DNA of 64,000 bases from Bacteroidota bacterium (GTDB lineage Bacteria; Bacteroidota; Bacteroidia; Bacteroidales; JACABE01). Positions 42,209 to 50,299 of this stretch are shown piece after piece; position 1 is the first letter of the stretch, and each line of letters opens with the position of its first letter. The translations under genes and the position numbers were made by a program. The notes beneath the pieces were generated by a model. The model made no database searches and was not told the origin of the DNA. It saw only the letters and a list, made by a program, of their open reading frames with translations. The stretch is from NCBI GenBank assembly GCA_013377005.1, contig JACABE010000011.1, forward strand, positions 1-64,000, written 5' to 3'.

Positions 42209-44146
42209 TTACTTGCAATATTTATATAGCAAACTATAGGCCTCTGCTACGCCAAGTTCGCCTGCTTTACTGAAATCAGAACATGCATTTTCTCTATCTC
42301 CAATAAATATATACAATAGTCCCCTATTGTAATAAGCCTCTCCATTGGTTTTGCTAAAATAAATACAGCTGCTATAGTCAACAATAGCACCGCTTATATC
42401 GTTTATTGAACTTTTAGCATATGCTCTGTTAAAATATGCATAGCTAAACTTCCTGTTTTTTATAATTGAAGTAGAAAATTCTGTAATTGCTAGATTATAG
42501 TTATTATTTATGCCTGTAGAAGGTTTGCTTTCTACAAAAGGATTATTGAATTCAATATTTTCTTCTTGTTCGCCCAATTTAAGATATAGATTTCCTTTTA
42601 GAAATGAAGATAAATAAGAAAATTCAGAAGAATCTGGAATTTGTGATACAAAATATAAGGCTTCATTATAGTTTTTTAACAAACCTGATAAGATAACGTT
42701 CCATAAACAATTACTTACTATGAATATTTTGTTTTTAGGTGAAAGAGAATCAAGCAAAGTTTTACTTTCAGCAATATTTCCATAACTTAATTTACTGTCA
42801 ATATTGTCCATTCTTATTTTAAGATTCACGTTTTTATTCTGATTTAGCAAATCTATTTGTTCGTTATATTCATTTATTGAATAATTACTATTATCGGGAA
42901 TTAAAGTATAACTAGCCTTTAGCATAATCTGAAAAGATTTGTATTGAAGATGTCCTTCACTGGTATCCATAGCTTGAGATTCCGAACGAAAATCAAGTAA
43001 AGGTATTAAATATACAGAATCGGATTTGTTGAAATTTAAAGTATCGCTACTTGCATTATAGATATAATTAGCAAGTTTTCTGTCTTTTTCAGCATCTGCA
43101 TAATTTTTGAGTTGCATATAAATGTTGGAACGCAAAATATATGCTTTTTGAAATTTGGGATACAACTCAATTACCTTGGAGAAATCAGCTAAAGCTCCTC
43201 TATAATCAGATAAATATTGTTTTACTATTGCTCGATTGTAATAAGCATAAATATTTAAGGGATTTATTTTTATAACATGGTCATAATCATTCATTGCTTC
43301 TACATATTTTTCTTTTTCTGCAAATAATGCAGCTCTATTGTAATAACAAACTGAATGATAAGGGTTAAGTGAAATGACTTTATTGTAATTAAACAATGCT
43401 TTCTCGTAATTTTTTTGATTATGATAATACAAAGCAAGATTATAATAAGCAAGAATATGTGTTGAGTCTTTTGCAATTACAAATTCATAATCTTCTTTAG
43501 CTCCAAGTGAGTCTTTATTATTTAATTCGATAAAGCCTCTGATAACAAATGAATATAAATTAAATGGAGAAATGCCAATGGATTTGTTAATATTTATTAA
43601 GGCTTTATCATATTGCTTCATGTCTATTTCTAATAGACTTTTGTTTAAATAAGCATTGCTGTTATTTCCATTCAAAAAGATAGCTGTATTAAAATCATGC
43701 ATTGCATTTGTTGTATCTTTCAGCACATTATAGAGATACCCACGGGCAATATAATAATCGGAATTTGTAACATTGTAACTAATGGCTTTATTAATATCAG
43801 TCAAAGCACTATAGAAATCTTTAAAGTCAATTTTTTGAATACAACGGTAATAATATGCTTTGCTAAAACCTGGATGTAAATTAATAGTTGTAGAAAAATC
43901 ATTAAATGCACCTATATTATCACCCAGTTCCTTTTTAGCCAATCCTCTTAAAAAATAAGGCAGATGATTTCCTGTATTTTTTTCAATTTCTTGATTTAAT
44001 ATCAAGATAGCTCCTGTATAATTGCTTTTTAGAATTTCTTCTTCGCCTTTTTGAATAAGATTTTCTTTGATATATTGTGCTTTTATATTAACAGATATTA
44101 CTACTAGAATAATGAATAATGTAAATGCAGGTTTTGTAAAATACAT
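42209..44146 (-). CDS. Exported TPR-repeat protein (645 aa)
   Basis: A secreted or periplasmic tetratricopeptide protein. A signal peptide sits at residues 1-23 (FTLFIILVVISVNIKAQ). From residue ~25 to ~350 there are about ten consecutive 34-residue TPRs with the usual W/L-G-Y-A-F-A-P spacing (for example DYDHVIKINPLNIYAYYNRA and ADFSKVIELYPKFQKAYILR). After a ~200-residue region without clear repeats, further TPRs occur at the C-terminus (FSYAYFNRAYAKSSINDISG, EAYYNRGLLYIFIGDRENAC). It probably scaffolds protein partners. It is convergent with the Gate-domain gene. Confidence 0.92.
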   Translation of the reverse strand: MYFTKPAFTLFIILVVISVNIKAQYIKENLIQKGEEEILKSNYTGAILILNQEIEKNTGNHLPYFLRGLAKKELGDNIGAFNDFSTTINLHPGFSKAYYYRCIQKIDFKDFYSALTDINKAISYNVTNSDYYIARGYLYNVLKDTTNAMHDFNTAIFLNGNNSNAYLNKSLLEIDMKQYDKALININKSIGISPFNLYSFVIRGFIELNNKDSLGAKEDYEFVIAKDSTHILAYYNLALYYHNQKNYEKALFNYNKVISLNPYHSVCYYNRAALFAEKEKYVEAMNDYDHVIKINPLNIYAYYNRAIVKQYLSDYRGALADFSKVIELYPKFQKAYILRSNIYMQLKNYADAEKDRKLANYIYNASSDTLNFNKSDSVYLIPLLDFRSESQAMDTSEGHLQYKSFQIMLKASYTLIPDNSNYSINEYNEQIDLLNQNKNVNLKIRMDNIDSKLSYGNIAESKTLLDSLSPKNKIFIVSNCLWNVILSGLLKNYNEALYFVSQIPDSSEFSYLSSFLKGNLYLKLGEQEENIEFNNPFVESKPSTGINNNYNLAITEFSTSIIKNRKFSYAYFNRAYAKSSINDISGAIVDYSSCIYFSKTNGEAYYNRGLLYIFIGDRENACSDFSKAGELGVAEAYSLLYKYCK

Positions 44147-44563
44147 TTTATAAATTGTCTATTTTTTTATCAAGTAAAATTTAATTAACTTATTGATAAT
44201 GCTAACTAAAATCTATATTAAATATTGCATGAAGTTACAAAATTAGATAATAATTACTGATATTACTCAAATGTTTAAAAAGGAATCTGTTAATTAATCA
44301 ATGAAAATTTTGAAATTTGATTTTTTTATTTAATTTTGTTATTTACCAAATTTTTATAGATAAAGAGAGAATACTATAAAAATAGAATATTAAATTAAGA
44401 GAAAAATAAAATCATCGAATATATAATCTAATGTTTTCGTTTAGATATAATTGATACCTAAAATGGATTTTGGAAAGCATTCTATTTTTATTTAAAGCTT
44501 TTAATTTTTTGAATAACATAAGATTTATTTAAGTTTTAATCAATCTAAAGTTTTAAAAAGCAA
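44147..44563. other. Divergent intergenic stretch between TPR and SDR genes
   Basis: 417 AT-rich bases. The only recognisable element is TAATTTTG (44331-44338), with TTTG at 44309-44312 18 bases before it: a near-consensus plus-strand promoter, although far (225 bases) from the SDR start. No gene was seen. Confidence 0.4.
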
Positions 44564-45217
44564 ATGAATAAATCGTTAATCATCGGAGCTACAGGACTTA
44601 TTGGATCTAATCTTTTGGCATTACTTGAAAAAGATGACTTTTATGACACGATAGAAGTCTGGGTAAGAAAACCTTTTGAAACTTCTTCAATTAAAACAAA
44701 AATAAAGATTATTGATTTTGAAAATATTGATACAAATATTGATGCAAAACACATCTTTTGTTGTATAGGAACTACAATTAAAAAAGCTAGAACATGGGAT
44801 GCTTTTCGTAAAATAGATTATAACGTACCTGTAAATATAGCGAAACTATGTCAGGAAACTAATATTGAAAAATTAATTGTCGTTTCCTCATTAGGAGCAA
44901 ATAGATATTCTAATAATAAATATTTAAAAATTAAAGGTGAAATGGAAAATACAATTTGTAAAATTAAAATTCCATCTATTACCTTCTTACGTCCATCTAT
45001 ACTTTTGGGAAATCGTCAGGAATTTAGATTAGGAGAATTAATCAGTAAATATATTATTATTTACTTTGGATTTCTATTATTTGGAAAACTAAAAAAATAT
45101 AGAGCTATCCATGCAATAACTGTTGCAACCGCTATGCTATACATTGCAAAAGAAAATGAAATAGGTAAAAGAGTCATTGAATCAGATGAAATAAAACAAA
45201 TTGTAAAAAAATACTAA
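44564..45217 (+). CDS. Atypical SDR NAD(P)H-binding protein (HTATIP2-like)
   Basis: A Rossmann-fold atypical short-chain dehydrogenase (217 residues). The nucleotide-binding motif is SLIIGATGLIGSNLLALLEK. HIFCCIGTTIKKARTWDAFR and KIDYNVPVNIAKLC form the second alpha/beta unit. VVSSLGANRYSNNKYLKIKG supplies the SSLGA strand and a Y-x-x-x-K active-site pair, and ITFLRPSILLGNRQEFR closes the fold. It is similar to HTATIP2/YwnB proteins, whose substrates are unknown. It is cytosolic and stands alone between two long intergenic regions. Confidence 0.87.
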   Translation: MNKSLIIGATGLIGSNLLALLEKDDFYDTIEVWVRKPFETSSIKTKIKIIDFENIDTNIDAKHIFCCIGTTIKKARTWDAFRKIDYNVPVNIAKLCQETNIEKLIVVSSLGANRYSNNKYLKIKGEMENTICKIKIPSITFLRPSILLGNRQEFRLGELISKYIIIYFGFLLFGKLKKYRAIHAITVATAMLYIAKENEIGKRVIESDEIKQIVKKY

Positions 45218-45255
45218 TAAATCTTAGTTTCATGTAGTTATAATTTTTATCTTTT

Positions 45256-45396
45256 TTATCCATTCAGCCACTCTTTAAATTTACTTACTTTGTCAATGCT
45301 CACAAAAACCTCTTCCTTGCGAGGTGGTAATAAGTCAATCTTTAAATGACTTTTTGGAAAAATATGAACATTAGCTATCGATTTTAATTTTACCAT
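45256..45396 (-). pseudogene. 46-codon remnant resembling the end of a LytTR DNA-binding domain
   Basis: A short minus-strand frame: it starts MVKLKSIANVHIFPKSHLKI, continues LLPPRKEEVFVSIDKVSKF and ends KEWLNG. The end pattern (strand, basic turn, V-x-V-S-x-x-K-V-x-x-F-K-x-W-L-N) resembles, to my memory, the C-terminus of LytTR-type response regulators of Bacteroidota. There is no receiver or upstream part of the domain in the following 350 bases, so it would be a decayed fragment. It could instead be a small independent protein. Confidence 0.4.
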
Positions 45397-45711
45397 TTTT
45401 TTTTATTCATGAAAATATTTCTGAATTCTATATAACATTCGAATTTTTATTATTATAGAATCTGTTTTCTATAATAATTCACTAAATGAAATTCTAATAT
45501 TTACTTAAAATAACAATAATCTCTTCAATTTATGTATTGTCGCATTGTATAAGAGAGTGCTTTTTTATAGTTTTATAATATATATTTTTTTTTCAAATAT
45601 CATTCTGAAATTAAAATTTATTATTAAAATAGATGATTTACAATATATTAAATTCATTTTAAATAGTTGATTTTTTTTTAAAATTTTATGTCAATAGCTT
45701 TAAATTATTCG

Positions 45712-45719
45712 TATCTTTA
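45712..45719 (+). promoter_or_regulatory. Candidate -7 element of the polysaccharide locus (TATCTTTA)
   Basis: TATCTTTA is one base off TAnnTTTG, 42 bases before the first gene of the locus. No clear TTTG at -33. Confidence 0.33.
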
Positions 45720-45753
45720 CATCATATTTTGATAAATTTAGAACTAAATTTTT

Positions 45754-46155
45754 ATGGAAAAAAGAAATATTTTGATAATTGATGATGAAAAAAGCATTCG
45801 ATTTGTGTTGGAAAATACTTTAAAAGATGAATTTAATGTCATGTCATTTTCAGATGGAATTGAGGGATTATCATACCTTGAAAATGGCAATATTCCTGAC
45901 CTCATTATAAGTGATCTTTCCATGCCTCAAGTCGATGGTTTCTCGTTTTTAGAAAAAATCCGAAACAGTGGTTTTTTTGACAATATTCCAGTAATTATTC
46001 TTTCGGGAAACGATGAAAGTAAGGACAAAATAAAATGCTTTGAAATGGGTGCTGATGATTACGTTGCTAAGCCATTTAATCCTAAAGAAATAATTGCTAG
46101 GGTAAGACGCAGACTTGATGCACGAGATAAACTACTACAAAGAATCGGCATTTAA
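45754..46155 (+). CDS. Stand-alone response regulator (receiver domain only)
   Basis: A single CheY-like receiver of 133 residues. The acidic pocket is Asp10/Asp11 (ILIIDDEK), the phospho-acceptor is Asp54 (IISDLSMPQVDGF), the switch Ser is in IILSGN, and Lys106 is in YVAKPFNP. All catalytic residues are intact. There is no output domain, and the ~15-residue tail is helical. It lies 12 bases before the pseudo-receiver/sugar transferase gene, so it is the first gene of the polysaccharide operon. It may relay a signal to the initiating transferase by direct protein contact; this is inferred from order and the shared domain. No histidine kinase is in view. Confidence 0.93.
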   Translation: MEKRNILIIDDEKSIRFVLENTLKDEFNVMSFSDGIEGLSYLENGNIPDLIISDLSMPQVDGFSFLEKIRNSGFFDNIPVIILSGNDESKDKIKCFEMGADDYVAKPFNPKEIIARVRRRLDARDKLLQRIGI

Positions 46156-46167
46156 ATCAATTAATAT

Positions 46168-47370
46168 ATGGAAGAATTAACTTTGTTATACATCGGTGAT
46201 GATGATAAAATAATAAAAGCGCTCGATACTAACGATTTATTTAAATTGGTACATTTCAACAATGGCTTACAAGCGTTAAACTGGCTTACAAGTTTTAAAT
46301 TTAATACTTTTGATCAAACTCAAAAAAATGAGATTATTCATGTTGATTTAATTGTATGTGAAACCAATCTTCCTGGAATTGATGGATTTGGATTATTTCA
46401 GCTTTTCAAAAAACGCTGTATTGATTTCTTAACCCCTTTTATCTTAATTACTTCAAACTTCAGGGATACATTGCGAATAGAAGCTTTTAAGATGGGTATT
46501 GATGGTTATATGTCTAAACCTATTGATTTTCAGGTATTGTACAATCGCGCTCTTTATCTAATAAACGAAAAACAAAAATTAAGATTAGTTTTACAAAGTA
46601 ATCAGAAGAAAGAAGAATTTGTTCAGGAATATAAAACAAAATTCATAAAAAGAGTATTTGATATTAGTATAGCTTCAGTTGCTTTATTATTTGCTTCTCC
46701 TATCTTTCTTATTACTGCTATTGCTTTAAAGTTAGAATCAAAAGGTCCTGTATTTTATGCTTCAAAAAGAGTTGGGTCGAATTTTAAAATATTTAATTTT
46801 TATAAGTTTCGGTCAATGTATCCTGATGCAGATAAAAGATTAAAAGAAGTAGAACATCTGAATCAATATAAGGATGAAGATGTAGAACTTTTTTGTTCAG
46901 AATGTGCAAAACTTTCCGATGGAAAGTTTTGTAGTCCTGTGGTTTATTTAGATAAAGATCGTATTTGCGAGAGAATGGCAATAAAACGTAAAAAAGCGAA
47001 AAAAGCATTTTTAAAAATTCCTAATGATCCTAGAATTACAAAAGTTGGTAATTTTATTCGAAATACTAGTATAGATGAGCTTCCTCAATTAATAAATGTA
47101 CTAAAAGGTGATATGTCGATTGTTGGAAATCGGCCTTTACCAGTTAATGAAGCAAATGCAATTACAACTTCAATTTGGGCGAGGCGTTTTAAAGCATCTG
47201 CAGGGCTTACTGGTTTATGGCAGGTTGAGCTTAGAGGTCAGGGGGGAATAATGTCTGAAGAAGAAAGGTTTAAACTTGACAATAAATATGCTGAAAACAA
47301 CTCTTTTTTTGGTGATATAAAACTAATCCTCAGAACCTTTCCAGCTCTTTTTCAAAAAGAAAAAGTTTAA
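46168..47370 (+). CDS. Pseudo-receiver fused to initiating sugar-phosphate transferase
   Basis: A 400-residue fusion. Residues 1-125 are receiver-like: Asp11/12, E65 exactly where the phospho-acceptor Asp belongs (LIVCETNLPGIDGF), T95 and K117 (MSKPID). Residues ~158-398 are a bacterial sugar transferase (WcaJ/PglC type). It has KFIKRVFDISIASVALLFAS with one membrane helix, RVGSNFKIFNFYKFRSMYPD, PNDPRITKVGNFIRNTSIDE, LPQLINVLKGDMSIVGNRPL and AGLTGLWQV. It moves a sugar-1-phosphate to undecaprenyl phosphate, the first step of the polysaccharide unit. An insert at ~235-275 carries C243, C246, C255 and C267, a possible zinc site. The Glu may mimic the phosphorylated state. Confidence 0.93.
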   Translation: MEELTLLYIGDDDKIIKALDTNDLFKLVHFNNGLQALNWLTSFKFNTFDQTQKNEIIHVDLIVCETNLPGIDGFGLFQLFKKRCIDFLTPFILITSNFRDTLRIEAFKMGIDGYMSKPIDFQVLYNRALYLINEKQKLRLVLQSNQKKEEFVQEYKTKFIKRVFDISIASVALLFASPIFLITAIALKLESKGPVFYASKRVGSNFKIFNFYKFRSMYPDADKRLKEVEHLNQYKDEDVELFCSECAKLSDGKFCSPVVYLDKDRICERMAIKRKKAKKAFLKIPNDPRITKVGNFIRNTSIDELPQLINVLKGDMSIVGNRPLPVNEANAITTSIWARRFKASAGLTGLWQVELRGQGGIMSEEERFKLDNKYAENNSFFGDIKLILRTFPALFQKEKV

Positions 47371-47392
47371 ATTTTCATCAAATATTTTTTTT

Positions 47393-48133
47393 ATGAATTT
47401 TTTTAAAAATATTTTAGGTTTTATACTGATTATTATAGTGTTAAAGGTGTCTGCTCAATCAGACACTAATCTCTTAAAAAACATTAATGAATATAATCCT
47501 TCTGTTCATAGTATTTCATTAATATTACCACCTTTACAAGTATTGTTTGATTCTGCCATTGAAAAGTCATCTTTGATAAAATTCTGGGAGTCAGGTATTG
47601 ATGCTCAACAATATAAAATTCAAAGTGCTAGAATAAATTGGATGCGAAGTGTTAATCTTGAGGGTGATTTTCGGTATGGATCAATCAACAATGTTTTTGT
47701 AGGACCAACGTCCACTTTGATAACTACAAGTGATGCTACTCGTTGGGGAACAGGGATTTCATTAAAATTACCAATCTACGAATTCTTCAATAAAAAAAAT
47801 GCCGTTGGAGTCGCTGTTAAAGAAAAAGAACAAGCAAGTTTCCAGCGGGAAGCAGCAATTACTGAGTTAAAAAAAGCTGTTATTTCTCAATATTATGAAT
47901 TGCTTTTCAGAGAGCAATCTTTGAAAATAAGAAATTCGAATATGCAAAGTACAGCCCTTCAACTTCAAATGACTGAACTTGATTTTAAGAATGGTAAGAT
48001 TGCAATTTCAGAACTAGTGAGGTTGAGTCAACAACATGCTGCTAACCAATTTGAATTTGAAAAAGAAAAACGTGAGTTTTTAGCAGCATTACTAATTCTT
48101 GAAGAAATTATTGGATTTAAGTTGATTAAATGA
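47393..48133 (+). CDS. Short TolC-like outer-membrane protein
   Basis: A TolC-family-like protein only 246 residues long, about half of a normal TolC protomer. A signal peptide sits at residues 1-21 (NILGFILIIIVLKVSAQ). The following WESGIDAQQYKIQSARINWM helix, beta strands (NLEGDFRYGSINNVF, GTGISLKLPIYEFF) and long helices (TELKKAVISQYYELLFREQS, TELDFKNGKIAISELVRLSQ) reproduce one helix-strand-strand-helix repeat. It may assemble as a larger multimer or be a diverged export component. It lies 22 bases after the sugar transferase and seven bases before the chain-length gene, so a role in export is likely. Confidence 0.8.
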   Translation: MNFFKNILGFILIIIVLKVSAQSDTNLLKNINEYNPSVHSISLILPPLQVLFDSAIEKSSLIKFWESGIDAQQYKIQSARINWMRSVNLEGDFRYGSINNVFVGPTSTLITTSDATRWGTGISLKLPIYEFFNKKNAVGVAVKEKEQASFQREAAITELKKAVISQYYELLFREQSLKIRNSNMQSTALQLQMTELDFKNGKIAISELVRLSQQHAANQFEFEKEKREFLAALLILEEIIGFKLIK

Positions 48134-48140
48134 TATAAAC

Positions 48141-50297
48141 ATGAATATTCTTACAATTATTAGGCTCGTAATACGCTATTACAAAATATTAATTATCTTT
48201 CCTATCATTACTGCAGCTTTAGCTTATTTAATGTCTGGAAATCAAAAAACTACATATCAATCAAAAGTATCAATTTACACTGGTATTGCATCAGGCTATT
48301 CAATTGAAAGCGAAGGACAGTCAACTTATAATAATTATAAAACAAACAATGCGTTTGATAATCTGATAAATATAATTAAAGCTAGAGAAACCAGTCAAGA
48401 AACTGCATTGGAATTATTAGCAATGCATTTGTCGATGGATAAACCAAATGAATTGTTTATTTCTAATAAAAATTTTACTGATATTAAAAATAAAATTCCT
48501 GACATTGTAAAAAAAATAATTGTATCTAAAAACTTCAATAAAACACTTGAAAATTTTAAAAAACTATACAATAGTAGCGACACTAATTATATTTATAATC
48601 TTGTAAATAGTAAAAACCCTTATTATAGTATAGATGCAATTAACAATGCTGTTGTAAAGAGAGTAACAACAAGTGATTTAATTGAAATTAGCTATGATTC
48701 AGATGATCCTGGGATTTGCAGGCTTACCCTTGAACTATTGTCGAAAGTATTGATTAATAATTATCGTGAAATATTTCAGGATCAAACGATGGCTGTTGTA
48801 AAATGGTTTGATGAGCAGGTTAAATTGTCTGCCGAACGACTTAAAGATGCTGAAGATCAATTATTGGCTTTTAATAGTGATAACAATATTATTAACTATT
48901 ATGAACAAACAAAATTTATTGCAGAACAAAAAGAGCAACTTGACAAAGAATATCATACTGAGCGAAAAGAAATGATGGCTTCAGAAGCATCAAAGAAAAA
49001 GCTGGAAGAAAAATTAGGCATTAAAGAAAATATCTTTCAAACTAGTAATGATATCCTTAAAATGCGCAATCAGCTAACGGATATTATAGATCAAACTGTA
49101 ATTTTAGAAATTGATAAAGATCAGGCTCAGAATAATGCTGCAAAAATTACAGAATTAAAGAATAAAGCAGAATCTTTAAGGATTAAGCTTTCCACAGATA
49201 TTTCCGCTTTATTTAATATGCAGAACTCAACTGAAGGTATTCCGATTGACAGAATGTTGAATGAATGGTTATCAAAACTTATGAATTATGAAGAAAGTCT
49301 TGCGAAAATAAAAGCATTTGAACAACGGAAATCTGAGTTTTTTCAAAAGTATAAAACATTTGCACCCTTAGGAGCTACATTGAAACGTATTGAAAGACAG
49401 ATAGGTGTATGTGAACAGGAATACCTTGAACGTCTTCATAGTTTAAATTTGAGTAAACTAAGGCAACAGAACATAGAACTTTCAAGTAATATAAAAGTAA
49501 TTGATGAACCTAATTTCCCTAATACAGGAAAATCTACCAGCAGAAAATTATTAGCAATTATTGGTTTTATAGTTGGCTTAATTCTTGTACTGACAGTTTT
49601 AATTCTTTTGGAAATATTTGATTCAACATTAAAAACTGCAGATAGAACAGAAATAATAACTGGTTTTAAAGTAGTTGGTCTTTTCCCAAATTTTAAATAT
49701 CTTGAAAAAAATCCTCAAAAAGAACTTATTCTTCATCGTTTGATTGATATTACTATTAGAAATACATTTTTAAAACGACTGAAAGATGAATCTAATCTTA
49801 AAATTGCTTTTATAAGTACTAGGGCAGAGGAGGGAAAACACACTATTGCTTCACTTTTTTCTGAAAGATTAGTACAAAGAGAACTTGATTGTGCTCATTT
49901 CTGCCCAACTAGTTTGAAACAAATAGACGATAAAATAATTCAATTCAATCCTGATATTCCGAATGAATTAAAATCATTGATAAATTCTCATATTAATCAG
50001 CATATTGTACTTGAAATTCCATCATTGCTGATGAACGATTATCCCTCGGAAATAATTTCTGGTTGCGATATTGTATTTTTAGTATGTCGATCAAACAGAG
50101 TGTGGAACAAAGCAGATAAAAAAGCAATTGCAAAATTTATAGAAACTACCAACAAAACACCTGAATTAATTTTGAATGGTGTTGATATTTATCAACTTGA
50201 AAATATACTGGGTGAATTACCTAAAATAAGAAGCAAGTTCAGAAAACTTGTGAAAAAAGTTCTTACTTTCAATTTTTCCGGTTCCAAAAAGTTTTAA
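48141..50297 (+). CDS. Wzz/Wzc-like chain-length protein with degenerate kinase domain
   Basis: Inner-membrane polysaccharide co-polymerase (718 residues). Wzz domain: TM1 at residues ~12-32 (ILIIFPIITAALAYLMSG), long periplasmic coiled coils, and TM2 near 472-494 (LAIIGFIVGLILVLTVLILL). The C-terminal ~210 residues align with the BY-kinase fold, but Walker A reads STRAEEGKHT (H567 where Ser/Thr is needed), the Walker B strand has Glu (HIVLEIPSL) and there is no C-terminal Tyr cluster. It probably sets chain length without tyrosine kinase activity, or binds a partner. It is packed between the TolC-like and flippase genes (gaps of seven and two bases). Confidence 0.9.
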   Translation: MNILTIIRLVIRYYKILIIFPIITAALAYLMSGNQKTTYQSKVSIYTGIASGYSIESEGQSTYNNYKTNNAFDNLINIIKARETSQETALELLAMHLSMDKPNELFISNKNFTDIKNKIPDIVKKIIVSKNFNKTLENFKKLYNSSDTNYIYNLVNSKNPYYSIDAINNAVVKRVTTSDLIEISYDSDDPGICRLTLELLSKVLINNYREIFQDQTMAVVKWFDEQVKLSAERLKDAEDQLLAFNSDNNIINYYEQTKFIAEQKEQLDKEYHTERKEMMASEASKKKLEEKLGIKENIFQTSNDILKMRNQLTDIIDQTVILEIDKDQAQNNAAKITELKNKAESLRIKLSTDISALFNMQNSTEGIPIDRMLNEWLSKLMNYEESLAKIKAFEQRKSEFFQKYKTFAPLGATLKRIERQIGVCEQEYLERLHSLNLSKLRQQNIELSSNIKVIDEPNFPNTGKSTSRKLLAIIGFIVGLILVLTVLILLEIFDSTLKTADRTEIITGFKVVGLFPNFKYLEKNPQKELILHRLIDITIRNTFLKRLKDESNLKIAFISTRAEEGKHTIASLFSERLVQRELDCAHFCPTSLKQIDDKIIQFNPDIPNELKSLINSHINQHIVLEIPSLLMNDYPSEIISGCDIVFLVCRSNRVWNKADKKAIAKFIETTNKTPELILNGVDIYQLENILGELPKIRSKFRKLVKKVLTFNFSGSKKF

Positions 50298-50299
50298 AT

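Larger units (their letters stand above)
45218..45753. other. 536-base stretch before the polysaccharide locus
   Basis: It contains a minus-strand remnant (45256-45396, separate entry) and the presumed promoter of the locus (TATCTTTA at 45712). The rest is very AT-rich with no gene seen. Confidence 0.6.
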
